From: Paracoccus sp. PAMC 22219
GTDB taxonomy: Bacteria > Pseudomonadota > Alphaproteobacteria > Rhodobacterales > Rhodobacteraceae
Assembly: GCF_000787695.1 (NCBI RefSeq)
Contig: NZ_BBPH01000074.1
Location: forward strand, 1 to 43,225
Length of the DNA: 43,225 bases
Direction of reading: 5' to 3'
This document shows positions 18,601-30,953 of the stretch, one piece after another. The notes under the pieces were generated by a model. That model saw nothing but the letters and a program-made list of their open reading frames with translations. It ran no database searches and was not told where the DNA came from. The translations under genes and the position numbers were made by a program. Every line of letters starts with the position of its first letter. The stretch's first letter is position 1.

Positions 18601-20613
18601 ATGGCCGAATTGCGGACAATCAAGATCGACGGAACCGAGATCCAGGTCGATCCCAACCTGACCTTGATCCAGGCCTGCGAGCAGGCCGGGATCGAGATCC
18701 CGCGCTTCTGCTATCACGAACGGCTGTCCATCGCGGGCAACTGCCGGATGTGCCTGGTCGAGGTCGTGGGCGGCCCGCCCAAGCCTGCCGCCTCCTGCGC
18801 GATGCAGGTCAAGGACATGCGCCCCGGTCCCGACGGCGCACCGTCCGAGATCCGCACCAACAGCCCGATGGTCAAGAAGGCCCGCGAGGGCGTGATGGAG
18901 TTCCTGCTGATCAACCATCCGCTGGATTGCCCGATCTGCGATCAGGGCGGCGAATGCGACCTGCAGGACCAGGCGATGGCGTATGGCGTCGACTTCAGCC
19001 GCTATCGCGAGCCCAAGCGCGCGTCCGAGGAGCTGAACCTGGGTCCGCTGGTGGAAACCCACATGACCCGCTGCATCAGCTGCACCCGCTGCGTGCGCTT
19101 CACGACCGAGGTCGCGGGCATCACCCAGATGGGCCAGACCGGCCGCGGCGAGGACAGCGAGATCACCAGCTATCTGAACCAGACGCTGGCCTCGAACCTG
19201 CAGGGCAACATCATCGACCTGTGCCCGGTGGGCGCGCTGGTGTCCAAGCCCTATGCCTTTACCGCCCGCCCGTGGGAGCTGACCAAGACCGAGACGATCG
19301 ACGTCATGGACGCGCTTGGCAGCGCGATCCGCGTAGACACCAAGGGCCGCGAAGTGATGCGCATCCTGCCGCGCAACCATGACGCCGTGAACGAGGAGTG
19401 GATCAGCGACAAGACCCGCTTTGTCTGGGACGGCCTGCGCCGCCAGCGTCTGGACACGCCCTATCTGCGCGAGAACGGACGCCTGCGCGCCGCCACCTGG
19501 CCCGAGGCGCTGACCGCTGCGGCCCGTGCGATGCAGGGCGGCAAGGTCGCGGGTCTGGTCGGCGATCTGGCCTCGGTCGAGGCGGCCTACAGCCTCAAGA
19601 CGCTGGTCGAAGGTCTGGGCGGTTCGGTCGAATGCCGCACCGACGGCGCGCGCCTGCCGGCTGGCAACCGCTCGGCCTATGTCGGAAATGCGGTGATCGA
19701 GGATATCGATACTGCCGCATCAATCCTGCTGATCGGCACCAACCCGCGCGACGAGGCGGCCGTTCTGAACGCCCGCCTGCGCCGGGCCTGGGCGCGCGGC
19801 GCGCAGGTCACGGTGGTGGGTCCGGCGGTCGATCTGACCTTCGACTACGACCATGCGGGCACCGACCGCGCGGCGCTGTCCGCGCTGCTGGACAAGGCCG
19901 AACAGTCTGACGATGCCGGCGTGATCATCATCGGCCAGGGCGCCCTGCGCGAGGCCGACGGAGAGGCCGTGCTGGCCACCGCGCAAGCGCTGGCACAGGC
20001 GACCGGGGCCCGTCTGCTGGTCCTGCACACCGCCGCCGCCCGCGTGGGCGCGATGGATGTGGGTGCCGTGACCGAGGGCGGACTGTCCGCCGCGATCGAC
20101 GGGGCGCAGGTCGTCTTCAACCTGGGCGCCGACGAGGTCGAGATCGCCGCGGGTCCGGTGGTCATCTATCAGGGCAGCCATGGCGACCGGGGCGCGCACC
20201 GCGCCGACATCATCCTGCCCGCCGCCTGCTATACCGAGGAGATGGGCCTGTTCGTGAACACCGAAGGCCGTCCCCAGCTGGCCATGCGCGCGAATTTCGC
20301 GCCGGGCGAGGCCAAGGAGAACTGGGCGATCCTGCGCGCCCTGTCGGCGGAACTGGGCCAGACCCTGCCTTGGGACAGCCTGGCGCAGCTGCGTCGCGCG
20401 CTGGTCGAGGCGGTGCCGCATCTGGGCCAGGTCGATCAGGTCGTCGAAAGCGACTGGCAGCCCTTGCCGATGCGCGACCTGGGCCAGGCGGCCTTCGTGA
20501 ACCCGGTCCGCGATTTCTACCTGACGAACCCGATCGCACGTAGCTCTCCGCTGATGGGAGAGCTGTCGCGCATGGCTGCGGCGCGCCATATGCCCGCGTT
20601 GGCTGCGGAGTAA
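18601..20613 (+). CDS. nuoG: NADH-quinone oxidoreductase subunit G
   Basis: Encodes 670 residues, similar to Paracoccus Nqo3 and shorter than the E. coli form. NuoG (75 kDa subunit) conducts electrons through three clusters. N1b ligands are Cys37, Cys48, Cys51 and Cys66; N5 ligands are His106, Cys110, Cys113 and Cys119 ([14 protein letters not shown]); N4 ligands are Cys158, Cys161, Cys164 and Cys208. The extra N7 cluster motif of E. coli is not seen. The C-terminal half is the catalytically inactive molybdopterin-oxidoreductase-like domain, with [20 protein letters not shown]. Start ATG 18601 has AGGAAG upstream and lies ten bases after the previous stop. Confidence 0.97.
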   Translation: MAELRTIKIDGTEIQVDPNLTLIQACEQAGIEIPRFCYHERLSIAGNCRMCLVEVVGGPPKPAASCAMQVKDMRPGPDGAPSEIRTNSPMVKKAREGVMEFLLINHPLDCPICDQGGECDLQDQAMAYGVDFSRYREPKRASEELNLGPLVETHMTRCISCTRCVRFTTEVAGITQMGQTGRGEDSEITSYLNQTLASNLQGNIIDLCPVGALVSKPYAFTARPWELTKTETIDVMDALGSAIRVDTKGREVMRILPRNHDAVNEEWISDKTRFVWDGLRRQRLDTPYLRENGRLRAATWPEALTAAARAMQGGKVAGLVGDLASVEAAYSLKTLVEGLGGSVECRTDGARLPAGNRSAYVGNAVIEDIDTAASILLIGTNPRDEAAVLNARLRRAWARGAQVTVVGPAVDLTFDYDHAGTDRAALSALLDKAEQSDDAGVIIIGQGALREADGEAVLATAQALAQATGARLLVLHTAAARVGAMDVGAVTEGGLSAAIDGAQVVFNLGADEVEIAAGPVVIYQGSHGDRGAHRADIILPAACYTEEMGLFVNTEGRPQLAMRANFAPGEAKENWAILRALSAELGQTLPWDSLAQLRRALVEAVPHLGQVDQVVESDWQPLPMRDLGQAAFVNPVRDFYLTNPIARSSPLMGELSRMAAARHMPALAAE

Positions 20614-20617
20614 ACGG

Positions 20618-21364
20618 ATGACCCCCACTGTTCGGACAAGCGTTTCGATGGCGGCCCTGATCGGGGCTACCCTGGCCCTGTCGGGCTGCATGCAGACCTC
20701 GACCGGTGGGGGCACGGAGGCACGCTCTCCGAAGGCGGCGTCCGTTGCGGGCGGCGACAGGCTGGGCCGCGCCCGGATCTCGACCCAATCGGGAGAGATC
20801 CTCATCCTGGAGGAGGACGGGACCATCACCACGATGGATCTGGACAGCCAGGGTGGCCGCGACGCCTTCGCCGTGACCGAGGCCGATCTGGCGGCGCTGA
20901 ACCAGAACCTGGACCTGGATTTCGCGGGCCTTGTCGCCCCGAACCGCCCGCGCGAAAAGACCGCCCAGCAGAAGGCGCTGGAGGAATTCGCCGCCCGGAC
21001 CCAGCCCGCACTGCCGGTGCTGGCCGCAGGCACAGAGATCGCGCCCGAGTCCTTCATCGCCGTTCAGGTCGTGCCGCTGAACCAGGGCGCGGGCGCCGAT
21101 CTGGTCGAGGTGACCGCCAATCTTCAGCAAGGGGTGGACGCCGATATCGCGTTCTCGTATGCCACCTGCGCATTGGCCGGTTGGGCCCGCGACAACGGCA
21201 ACCCCTACGGTCGGCACGTCCGCACGCTGCAGGCCGAACGGAACGGCAAGCTGCTGATCGGATCGGCCTTCCTGCTGTCGGACAGCAAGCCGATGGGATT
21301 GCGGGTGATGGAAACGGAAGAGACCTTGCGCGAATGCGACGCACGCGGCATTCCAACGGCGTAA
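20618..21364 (+). CDS. putative lipoprotein in the nuo operon (URF4 position)
   Basis: Encodes 248 residues. A lipoprotein signal runs from residue 1 to the lipobox LSGC, with Cys24 as the predicted lipidated residue (LALSGCMQTS). Downstream are a short repeat-free region with ISTQSGEILILEEDGTITTMDL, a charged segment, and a C-terminal domain of about 100 residues with FIAVQVVPLNQGAGADLVEV and FSYATCALAGWARDNGNPYG. I recognise no known family. GGAG seven bases before ATG 20618 supports the start. The gap to nuoG is four bases and to nuoH eighteen. An exposed lipoprotein coded between complex I subunits suggests a role in assembly or stability at the outer face of the inner membrane, but this is conjecture. 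Confidence 0.8.
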   Translation: MTPTVRTSVSMAALIGATLALSGCMQTSTGGGTEARSPKAASVAGGDRLGRARISTQSGEILILEEDGTITTMDLDSQGGRDAFAVTEADLAALNQNLDLDFAGLVAPNRPREKTAQQKALEEFAARTQPALPVLAAGTEIAPESFIAVQVVPLNQGAGADLVEVTANLQQGVDADIAFSYATCALAGWARDNGNPYGRHVRTLQAERNGKLLIGSAFLLSDSKPMGLRVMETEETLRECDARGIPTA

Positions 21365-21382
21365 GGCAAAGGGACTGGCATC

Positions 21383-22414
21383 ATGGCTGATTTTTGGGCA
21401 TCCTCCTGGGGCATCGCGCTGATCCTGCTGGCGCAGGGCCTGGCGCTGATCGTCTTCGTGATGCTGTCGCTGGTCTACATGGTCTATGGCGACCGCAAGA
21501 TCTGGGCGGCGGTGCAGATGCGCCGCGGCCCGAACGTGGTCGGTCCCTGGGGCATCCTGCAGACCTTTGCCGACGCGCTGAAATTCGTCGTCAAGGAGAT
21601 CGTCGTTCCGGCGGGCGCGGACAAGTTCGTGTTCTTCCTGGCGCCGTTCCTGTCGATGATGCTGGCCCTGCTGGCCTTCGTGGCGATTCCCTTCGCGCCG
21701 GGCTGGGTGATGGCCGACATCAACGTGGGCGTCCTGTTCATCTTTGCGGTCTCCTCGCTGGAGGTGTACGGCGTGATCATGGGCGGATGGGCGTCCAACT
21801 CGAAATTCCCGTTCCTGGGTTCGCTGCGTTCGGCCGCGCAGATGATCAGCTATGAGGTCAGCTTGGGTCTGATCATCATCGGCATCATCATCTCGGCCGG
21901 ATCGATGAACCTGACCGATATCGTCAACGCGCAAGCGGGCGCGGGCCTTTTGTCGTGGTTCTGGCTGCCGCATTTCCCGATGCTGGTGCTGTTCTTCATC
22001 AGCGCGCTGGCGGAAACCAACCGCCCGCCGTTCGATCTGCCCGAGGCGGAATCGGAACTGGTCGCAGGTTTCATGACCGAATATTCCTCGACCCCCTATC
22101 TGCTGTTCATGGCCGGCGAATACATCGCCATGTGGCTGATGTGCGCGCTGATCAGCCTGCTGTTCTTCGGTGGCTGGCTGTCGCCCATCCCGGGCCTGCC
22201 GGACGGGGCGATCTGGATGTTCCTGAAGATGGTCTTCTGGTTCTTCATGTTCGCCATGGTGAAGGCCATCGTGCCACGGTACCGCTATGATCAGCTGATG
22301 CGCATCGGTTGGAAGGTGTTCCTGCCGCTGTCCCTGGGCTGGGTCGTGATCGTGGCTTTCCTTGCGAAATTCGAAGTCTTCGGGACCTTCTGGGCCCGTT
22401 GGGCAGGAGTGTAA
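21383..22414 (+). CDS. nuoH: NADH-quinone oxidoreductase subunit H
   Basis: Encodes 343 residues with eight or nine membrane helices. NuoH (Nqo8, ND1 homologue) lines the quinone tunnel and links the peripheral arm to the proton pumps. The conserved first loop reads [20 protein letters not shown] followed by [28 protein letters not shown] is the acidic quinone-site loop typical of the family, followed by FMTEYSS. Start ATG 21383 has AAAGGGA upstream. Confidence 0.97.
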   Translation: MADFWASSWGIALILLAQGLALIVFVMLSLVYMVYGDRKIWAAVQMRRGPNVVGPWGILQTFADALKFVVKEIVVPAGADKFVFFLAPFLSMMLALLAFVAIPFAPGWVMADINVGVLFIFAVSSLEVYGVIMGGWASNSKFPFLGSLRSAAQMISYEVSLGLIIIGIIISAGSMNLTDIVNAQAGAGLLSWFWLPHFPMLVLFFISALAETNRPPFDLPEAESELVAGFMTEYSSTPYLLFMAGEYIAMWLMCALISLLFFGGWLSPIPGLPDGAIWMFLKMVFWFFMFAMVKAIVPRYRYDQLMRIGWKVFLPLSLGWVVIVAFLAKFEVFGTFWARWAGV

Positions 22415-24282
<1,868 letters not shown>

Positions 24283-24286
24283 GGTC

Positions 24287-26383
24287 ATGGCTCAGTTCAT
24301 TCTTTTCGCGCCCCTGCTGGGTGCGCTGATCGCGGGCTTCGGCTGGCGCCTGATCGGAGAGCGCGGCGCGCAGATCCTGACGACCGCCATCCTGTTCGCC
24401 GCAGCGGCCCTGTCCTGGGTCGTCTTCCTGACCCTGGGCGAGCCGCAGAGCATCCCGGTCATGGACTGGATCGTCTCGGGCGACTTCACCAGCGAATGGG
24501 CGATCCGGCTGGACCGCCTGACCGCGATCATGCTGATCGTGATCAACTCGGTCTCGGCGCTGGTCCACCTCTACAGCTTCGGCTACATGGCCCATGACGA
24601 GAATTTCGGCGACGACGAGCCCTATCGGGCGCGCTTCTTCGCCTATCTGTCGTTCTTCACCTTCTCGATGCTGATGCTGGTGACGTCCGACAATCTGCTG
24701 CAGATGTTCTTTGGCTGGGAAGGCGTGGGCGTCGCGTCCTATCTGCTGATTGGTTTCTACTTCAAGAAACAGTCGGCGGGCGCGGCCGCAATGAAGGCGT
24801 TCATCGTCAACCGCGTCGGCGACTTCGGTTTCCTGCTGGGCATCTTCGGCATCTGGTGGCTGACCGGATCGATCCAGTTCGACGAGATCTTCGCCCAGGT
24901 CCCGATGCTGGCCCAGACCGAGATGACCTTCCTGTGGCGCGACTGGAACGCGGCCAACGTGCTGGCGATCCTGCTGTTCATCGGCGCGATGGGCAAGTCG
25001 GCCCAGCTGTTCCTGCACACCTGGCTGCCTGACGCGATGGAAGGCCCGACCCCTGTGTCGGCGCTGATCCACGCCGCGACGATGGTCACGGCAGGCGTCT
25101 TTCTGGTCTGCCGGATGTCGCCGCTGTTCGAATTCGCGCCCGAAGCCAAGATGTTCATCGTCTATATCGGCGCGACCACCGCATTCTTCGCGGCGACCGT
25201 CGGTCTGGTCCAGAACGACATCAAGCGCGTGATCGCCTATTCGACCTGTTCGCAGCTGGGCTACATGTTCGTGGCGGCGGGCGTCGGCGTCTATTCGGTC
25301 GCCATGTTCCACCTGTTCACGCATGCCTTCTTCAAGGCGATGCTGTTCCTGGGGGCCGGTTCGGTGATCCACGCGATGCACCATGAACAGGACATGCGGA
25401 ACTATGGCGGGTTGCGGAAGAAGATCCCGCTGACCTTCGCCGCGATGCTGATCGGCACGCTGGCCATCACGGGCGTCGGCATCCCGCTGACCCATATCGG
25501 CTTTGCGGGCTTCCTGTCCAAGGATGCCGTGATCGAAAGCGCCTTTGTCGGCAGCACCTATGCCTTCTGGATGCTGGTGATCGCGGCGCTGATGACCAGC
25601 TTCTATTCCTGGCGGCTGATGTTCATGACCTTCTTCGGCACGCCGCGGGGCGATCATCATGCGCATGACCACGCGCATGAAAGCCCCCGCGTGATGACCG
25701 CGCCGCTGGTCGTGCTGGCCTTTGGTTCGATCTTCGCGGGCATGATCTGGTACAACAGCTTCTTCGAGGAAGAGGGCGTCCAGCAGTTCTTCGGCATGCC
25801 CGTCGTCGAGGCCAGCCATGAGGCAGCCGAGCCCGATGCTGCTGGCACGGCGACGGCCGAGGCCGCCCCGGCGGAGGCCGGCCATGCCGCGGCAGAGCCC
25901 GGCGAGGGCATCCGCACCGAAGGTGTCGTCGTGGGGCAGGGCGCGATCTACATGCACCCCGACAACCACGTGATGCACGATGCCCACTATGTCCCGGCCT
26001 GGGTCAAGGTGTCGCCGTTCGTCGCGATGCTGATCGGGTTCGGGCTGGCCTGGCTTATGTACATCCGCCGTCCCGAGCTGCCCGGCCAATTGGCCGCCCA
26101 GCAGCGGGGCCTGTACCAGTTCCTGCTGAACAAGTGGTATTTCGATCAGGCATATGACGCGATCTTCGTGCGTCCGGCCCGCTGGATCGGCCGCAAGCTG
26201 TGGACGGCCGGTGACGGAGCCGTTATCGACGGCGCCATCAACGGACTGGCCCTGGGAATCATCCCGCGCCTGACCCGGTTCGCTGGACGGGTGCAGTCGG
26301 GCTATCTGTTCCACTACGCCTTCGCGATGGTTCTGGGCATCGTGGGCTTGCTGATCTGGGTGATGATGCGGGGCGCGCAATAA
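24287..26383 (+). CDS. nuoL: NADH-quinone oxidoreductase subunit L
   Basis: Encodes 698 residues. NuoL (Nqo12, ND5 homologue) is the distal antiporter-like proton pump with a long lateral helix at the C-terminus. [36 protein letters not shown] and [20 protein letters not shown] hold the conserved glutamate, lysine and histidine sites. Unusual is a His-rich loop [13 protein letters not shown] followed by an Ala/Glu-rich low-complexity insert at about 505-540 ([20 protein letters not shown] region) before the lateral helix. Start ATG 24287 lies four bases after nuoK. Confidence 0.97.
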   Translation: MAQFILFAPLLGALIAGFGWRLIGERGAQILTTAILFAAAALSWVVFLTLGEPQSIPVMDWIVSGDFTSEWAIRLDRLTAIMLIVINSVSALVHLYSFGYMAHDENFGDDEPYRARFFAYLSFFTFSMLMLVTSDNLLQMFFGWEGVGVASYLLIGFYFKKQSAGAAAMKAFIVNRVGDFGFLLGIFGIWWLTGSIQFDEIFAQVPMLAQTEMTFLWRDWNAANVLAILLFIGAMGKSAQLFLHTWLPDAMEGPTPVSALIHAATMVTAGVFLVCRMSPLFEFAPEAKMFIVYIGATTAFFAATVGLVQNDIKRVIAYSTCSQLGYMFVAAGVGVYSVAMFHLFTHAFFKAMLFLGAGSVIHAMHHEQDMRNYGGLRKKIPLTFAAMLIGTLAITGVGIPLTHIGFAGFLSKDAVIESAFVGSTYAFWMLVIAALMTSFYSWRLMFMTFFGTPRGDHHAHDHAHESPRVMTAPLVVLAFGSIFAGMIWYNSFFEEEGVQQFFGMPVVEASHEAAEPDAAGTATAEAAPAEAGHAAAEPGEGIRTEGVVVGQGAIYMHPDNHVMHDAHYVPAWVKVSPFVAMLIGFGLAWLMYIRRPELPGQLAAQQRGLYQFLLNKWYFDQAYDAIFVRPARWIGRKLWTAGDGAVIDGAINGLALGIIPRLTRFAGRVQSGYLFHYAFAMVLGIVGLLIWVMMRGAQ

Positions 26384-26384
26384 C

Positions 26385-27938
26385 ATGACGAACCTTCTTT
26401 CGATCATCACCTTCCTGCCCATCGTGGCGGCGGGCATTCTGGCCCTGTTCCTGCGCGGCGACGACGCCGCATCGCAGAAGAACGCCAAGTGGCTGGCCCT
26501 GATCGCGACCAGCGCGACGTTCCTGGTGTCGCTGTTCCTGCTGTCGGGGTTCGACCCGGCGAACACGGGCTTCCAGTTCGTCGAGGATCACGCCTGGATC
26601 ATGGGCCTGCGCTACAAGATGGGCGTGGACGGGATCTCGGTCCTGTTCATCATGCTGACCACCTTCCTGATGCCGCTGACCATCCTGTCTGCGTGGGACG
26701 TCAAGGTGCGGGTCAAGGAATACATGATCGCCTTCCTGGTGCTGGAAGGGCTGATGATCGGCGTCTTTGCGGCGCTGGACCTGATCCTGTTCTACCTGTT
26801 CTTCGAGGCCGGCCTGATCCCGATGTTCCTGATCATCGGTATCTGGGGCGGCAAGAACCGCATCTATGCGTCGTTCAAGTTCTTCCTGTATACCTTCATC
26901 GGATCGGTTCTGATGCTGGTCGCGATGATCGCGATGGCACGCACCGCGGGCACGACCGACATCACCGAGCTGCTGGCCTTCGACTTCCCGTCGCAGACCA
27001 TGGCGGTGATGGGCTTCAGCGTCGTCGGCGGCATGCAGACGCTGCTGTTCCTGGCCTTCTTTGCCAGCTTCGCGGTCAAGATGCCGATGTGGCCGGTCCA
27101 CACCTGGCTGCCCGACGCGCACGTGCAGGCGCCGACCGCGGGGTCCGTGGTGCTGGCGGCGGTGCTGCTGAAGATGGGCGGCTATGGCTTCCTGCGCTTC
27201 AGCCTGCCGATGTTCCCGGTCGCGTCGGACCTGCTGCAGCCGCTGGTGCTGTGGATGTCGGCCATCGCCATCGTCTATACCTCGTTGGTGGCGCTGGCGC
27301 AGTCGGACATGAAAAAGCTGATCGCCTATTCGTCGGTGGCCCACATGGGCTATGTGACGATGGGCATCTTTGCCGCGAACCAGCAGGGGCTGGACGGGGC
27401 GATCTTCCAGATGCTGTCGCACGGCTTCATCTCGGGCGCGTTGTTCCTGTGCGTGGGCGTCATCTATGACCGCATGCACACGCGGGAAATCGATGCCTAT
27501 GGCGGGTTGGTGAATCGGATGCCGGTCTATGCGCTGGTGTTCATGTTCTTCACCATGGCGAACGTCGGCCTGCCGGGAACCTCCGGGTTCGTGGGCGAAT
27601 TCCTGACCCTGATGGGCGCGTTCCACGCCAACACCTGGGTGGCCTTCGTCGCGGCGACCGGCGTGATTCTGTCTGCGGCCTATGCGCTGTGGCTGTACCG
27701 CCGCGTCACCATGGGCGCGCTGATCAAGGAAAGCCTGCGCACGATCACCGACATGACCCCGCGCGAGCGCTGGATCTTTGCGCCGCTGATCGCCATGACC
27801 CTGATCCTGGGCGTCTATCCGCGCCTGGTCACCGACATCACCGGCCCCTCGGTCCAGGCGCTGCTGGTGAATTACAACGACGCGCTGCCTGCTGATGCGG
27901 CGACGGGCGACCTGGCCTCGGCCACCGCCAGCCATTGA
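26385..27938 (+). CDS. nuoM: NADH-quinone oxidoreductase subunit M
   Basis: Encodes 517 residues with about fourteen helices. NuoM (Nqo13, ND4 homologue) is an antiporter-like proton pump. [20 protein letters not shown] carries the essential glutamate of helix 5, [20 protein letters not shown] the conserved loop with lysine, and [20 protein letters not shown] the second channel. It begins one base after the nuoL stop, with GGGGCG about eleven bases before ATG 26385. Confidence 0.97.
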   Translation: MTNLLSIITFLPIVAAGILALFLRGDDAASQKNAKWLALIATSATFLVSLFLLSGFDPANTGFQFVEDHAWIMGLRYKMGVDGISVLFIMLTTFLMPLTILSAWDVKVRVKEYMIAFLVLEGLMIGVFAALDLILFYLFFEAGLIPMFLIIGIWGGKNRIYASFKFFLYTFIGSVLMLVAMIAMARTAGTTDITELLAFDFPSQTMAVMGFSVVGGMQTLLFLAFFASFAVKMPMWPVHTWLPDAHVQAPTAGSVVLAAVLLKMGGYGFLRFSLPMFPVASDLLQPLVLWMSAIAIVYTSLVALAQSDMKKLIAYSSVAHMGYVTMGIFAANQQGLDGAIFQMLSHGFISGALFLCVGVIYDRMHTREIDAYGGLVNRMPVYALVFMFFTMANVGLPGTSGFVGEFLTLMGAFHANTWVAFVAATGVILSAAYALWLYRRVTMGALIKESLRTITDMTPRERWIFAPLIAMTLILGVYPRLVTDITGPSVQALLVNYNDALPADAATGDLASATASH

Positions 27939-27948
27939 GGAACGCACG

Positions 27949-29409
27949 ATGACCGGTTTGGATATCTCCACCATTCTGCCCGAGCTGCTGCTGGCGATCT
28001 ATGCGCTGGCGGCGCTGCTGGCGGGGGCCTATCTGGGCAAGGACCGGATCGCGCGGCAGATCCTGTGGGCCAGCGTCGCGGCCCTGCTGGTCGCGGCGAT
28101 GGTCGTCGGCATGGCCGACCGCCCGCAGCAGAGCGCGTTCTTCGGGATGTTCATGGACGACGCCTTCGGCCGCTTTGCCAAGGTCACGATCCTGCTGTCC
28201 GGCGCCGCCGTCCTGGCGATGAGCGCCGAGTATATGGAACGCCATCGCCTGATGCGTTTCGAATACCCGATCCTGATCGTGCTGGCGACGATCGGCATGA
28301 TGGTGATGGTGTCGGCGGGCGACCTGCTGTCGCTGTACATGGGGCTGGAGCTGCAGTCGCTGGCGCTTTATGTCGTGGCCGCCATGCGCCGCGAAAGCGT
28401 CAAGTCGTCCGAGGCCGGGTTGAAGTATTTCGTGCTGGGCGCGCTCAGCTCGGGTCTGCTGCTCTATGGCGCGTCGCTGGTCTACGGCTTTGCCGGCACG
28501 ACGCAGTTCGCGGGCATCCTGCAGGCCGTTCAGGCGGGCAGCCTGCCCTTGGGCCTGCTGTTCGGTCTGGTCTTCCTGCTGGTCGGTCTGGCGTTCAAGG
28601 TATCGGCCGTGCCGTTCCACATGTGGACGCCCGACGTCTATGAAGGCTCTCCGTCGCCGGTGACCGCGTTCCTCGCGACCGCGCCCAAGGTCGCGGCGAT
28701 GGCGCTGATCGCGCGGCTTATGTTCGACGCCTTCGGCAACGTGCCGGGCGATTGGGGCCAGATCATTGCGGCCTTGGCGGTGATGTCGATGTTCCTGGGT
28801 TCGATCGCGGGCATCGGTCAGCGCAACATCAAGCGTCTCATGGCCTATTCGTCCATCGCGCATATGGGTTTCGCATTGGTCGGCTTGGCCGCGGGCACCG
28901 CCTATGGCGTGCAGGCGATGCTGATCTACATGGCGATCTATGCGGTCATGAATGTCGGCAGCTTTGCCTTCATCCTGTCGCTGGAGCGTGACGGCCGCCC
29001 GATTACCGATCTGGAAAGCCTGAACCGCTTTGCCAGCGCCGAGCCGCTGAAGGCGATGGCCGTCCTGCTGCTGATGTTCAGCCTTGCGGGCGTGCCGCCG
29101 CTGGTCGGCTTCTGGGCCAAGTACGGCGTGCTGACGGCGGCCGTCGACGGTGGCATGGCGTGGCTGGCGATCGCCGGGGTGATCGCGTCGGTGATCGGCG
29201 CGTTCTATTACCTGCGCATCGTCTTCTACATGTATTTCGGCGCCGAGACCGAGGGCGTGACCAGCCGCATGGGTGGCGTGCAATACGCCGCCCTGCTGGT
29301 GCCGGCCTTTGCCCTGCTGCTGGGGTCGATCACGCTGCTGGGCATCGACGACGCCGCGGCGCTGGCCGCGCAGTCGCTGGTCGGTGAAGCCACGGTTGCG
29401 GGTGAATAA
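27949..29409 (+). CDS. nuoN: NADH-quinone oxidoreductase subunit N
   Basis: Encodes 486 residues. NuoN (Nqo14, ND2 homologue) is the antiporter-like pump nearest the quinone module. [40 protein letters not shown] and [20 protein letters not shown] are family signatures. ATG 27949 was chosen because GAGGA precedes it and homologues begin near here; the frame is open further into nuoM. The last eight bases overlap birA, so the biotin ligase is coupled to complex I translation. Confidence 0.97.
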   Translation: MTGLDISTILPELLLAIYALAALLAGAYLGKDRIARQILWASVAALLVAAMVVGMADRPQQSAFFGMFMDDAFGRFAKVTILLSGAAVLAMSAEYMERHRLMRFEYPILIVLATIGMMVMVSAGDLLSLYMGLELQSLALYVVAAMRRESVKSSEAGLKYFVLGALSSGLLLYGASLVYGFAGTTQFAGILQAVQAGSLPLGLLFGLVFLLVGLAFKVSAVPFHMWTPDVYEGSPSPVTAFLATAPKVAAMALIARLMFDAFGNVPGDWGQIIAALAVMSMFLGSIAGIGQRNIKRLMAYSSIAHMGFALVGLAAGTAYGVQAMLIYMAIYAVMNVGSFAFILSLERDGRPITDLESLNRFASAEPLKAMAVLLLMFSLAGVPPLVGFWAKYGVLTAAVDGGMAWLAIAGVIASVIGAFYYLRIVFYMYFGAETEGVTSRMGGVQYAALLVPAFALLLGSITLLGIDDAAALAAQSLVGEATVAGE

Positions 29410-30169
29410 CCCGCCGGCCACATGGCCCCAGGGCGTGGCGCGCCACGTTCTGGACCGCGTGGACAGCACCAACGCCGAAGCCTTTCGGCTGGCCCCGGCC
29501 CTGACCGGGCCGGCCTGGATCATGGCCCGCGAACAGCAGGCCGGTCGCGGCCGTCGTGGCCGCGCCTGGACCGACCCTCCGGGAAACTTTGCCGCAACGC
29601 TGGTCATGCGCCCGCAGGGGGCGGCGGCCGATGCAGCGCGGTTGTCCTTTGTCGCGGCGTTGGCGGTGCATGATGCGCTGCGCGATCTGTGCGGGCCGGC
29701 ACTGAACCTGTCGCTGAAATGGCCCAACGACGTGCTGCTGAACGGAGGCAAGCTGTCGGGCATCCTGCTGGAAAGCAGTGGGGCAGGCGGCCAGGTCGCG
29801 GTCTTGGCCATCGGCATCGGCGTCAATCTGGCGCAGGCGCCAGAGGCGGCGCAGGTCGAACCCGGCGCGCTGCGTCCGGTTAGTCTGGCCGGGGAGACCG
29901 GCCTGACCGTCACCCCTGACGACCTGCTGGACGCGCTGGCCGTGCGGTTCGACGAGGGCGTGCGGCAGATGGCGGCCTATGGCTTTGCGCCCATCCGGGC
30001 CGCTTGGCTGACCCGCGCCGCAAAGCTGGGAGAGACGATCACCGCCCGCACCGGCACCGCCGAGATCACCGGACGGTTCGACGGCATCGACGAGACCGGC
30101 GCCCTGATCCTGACCGGCCCGCGCGGCCGTCAGGCGATCTCCGCCGCAGACATCCATTTCGGGGGCTAG
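29402..30169 (+). CDS. birA: biotin-[acetyl-CoA-carboxylase] ligase, no DNA-binding domain
   Basis: Encodes 255 residues from GTG 29402; TTG 29396, with GGTGAAG six bases before it, is an alternative start. The enzyme attaches biotin to carboxylase lysines through biotinyl-[13 protein letters not shown], the glycine-rich biotin/ATP loop [29 protein letters not shown] and GKLSGILLE are the family motifs, and a C-terminal SH3-like domain follows. There is no N-terminal helix-turn-helix, so unlike E. coli BirA it should not act as the biotin-operon repressor. Pyruvate carboxylase at 1-1255 is a likely substrate. The gene occupies the URF6 position of the P. denitrificans cluster; coaX starts four bases later. 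Confidence 0.93.
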   Translation: MNNPPATWPQGVARHVLDRVDSTNAEAFRLAPALTGPAWIMAREQQAGRGRRGRAWTDPPGNFAATLVMRPQGAAADAARLSFVAALAVHDALRDLCGPALNLSLKWPNDVLLNGGKLSGILLESSGAGGQVAVLAIGIGVNLAQAPEAAQVEPGALRPVSLAGETGLTVTPDDLLDALAVRFDEGVRQMAAYGFAPIRAAWLTRAAKLGETITARTGTAEITGRFDGIDETGALILTGPRGRQAISAADIHFGG

Positions 30170-30173
30170 ACCC

Positions 30174-30953
30174 ATGCTGCTGTGCATCGATACCGGCAAC
30201 ACGAACACCGTCTTTTCGATCTGGGAAGGCACGCGGTTCCTGGCCCATTGGCGCATCCGCACCGATCACCGTCGCACGGCGGATGAATACTATGTCTGGC
30301 TGTCCACGCTGATCGCGGTGCAGAAATTCGAGTTGCAGATCGATGCCTGCATCATCAGCGCCACGGCGCCGCGTGTGGTCTTCAACCTGCGGGTGCTGTG
30401 CAACCGCTATTTCGATACGCGGCCGCTGGTGGTGGGCAAGCCCGACTGCCTGCTGCCGGTGGCGCCGCGCGTCGACGCGGGCACGACGGTCGGGCCGGAC
30501 CGGCTGGTGAACACGGTCGGCGCCTATGACCGGCACGGGCCGGACCTGATCGTGGTCGATTTCGGCACCGCCACCACCTTCGACGTGGTGGCCGTGGACG
30601 GCGCCTATATCGGCGGCGTCATCGCGCCGGGCGTGAACCTGTCGCTGGAGGCGCTGCACATGGGGGCCGCGTCCCTGCCGCATGTCGATGTGACCATGCC
30701 CGCGACGGTGATCGGCACGAATACGGTTGCATGTATCCAGTCAGGCGTGTTCTGGGGATATGTGGGGTTGGTCGACGGTATCGTGGGAAAGATCCGCGCC
30801 GAGCGCGACCGCCCGATGAAAGTCATAGCCACTGGCGGGCTTGCGCCACTGTTCGATCAGGGGTTCGACCTGTTCGATGCGATTGAAGACGATTTGACGA
30901 TGCACGGGCTTCGGCTCATTCACGACTTTAACAAGGAGATGGGAAATGGCTGA
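30174..30953 (+). CDS. coaX: type III pantothenate kinase
   Basis: Encodes 259 residues. It phosphorylates pantothenate with ATP, the first step of CoA synthesis, and acts in the cytoplasm as a dimer. The ASKHA-fold P-loop IDTGNTNTVF (5-14) contains Asp6; TVGPDRLVNTVGAY and VVDFGTATTFDVV are further diagnostic motifs. This type is insensitive to CoA feedback in characterised members. It sits four bases after birA and overlaps rnjA by eight bases. Together with panC and panB in this window it covers part of the route to CoA. Confidence 0.96.
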   Translation: MLLCIDTGNTNTVFSIWEGTRFLAHWRIRTDHRRTADEYYVWLSTLIAVQKFELQIDACIISATAPRVVFNLRVLCNRYFDTRPLVVGKPDCLLPVAPRVDAGTTVGPDRLVNTVGAYDRHGPDLIVVDFGTATTFDVVAVDGAYIGGVIAPGVNLSLEALHMGAASLPHVDVTMPATVIGTNTVACIQSGVFWGYVGLVDGIVGKIRAERDRPMKVIATGGLAPLFDQGFDLFDAIEDDLTMHGLRLIHDFNKEMGNG

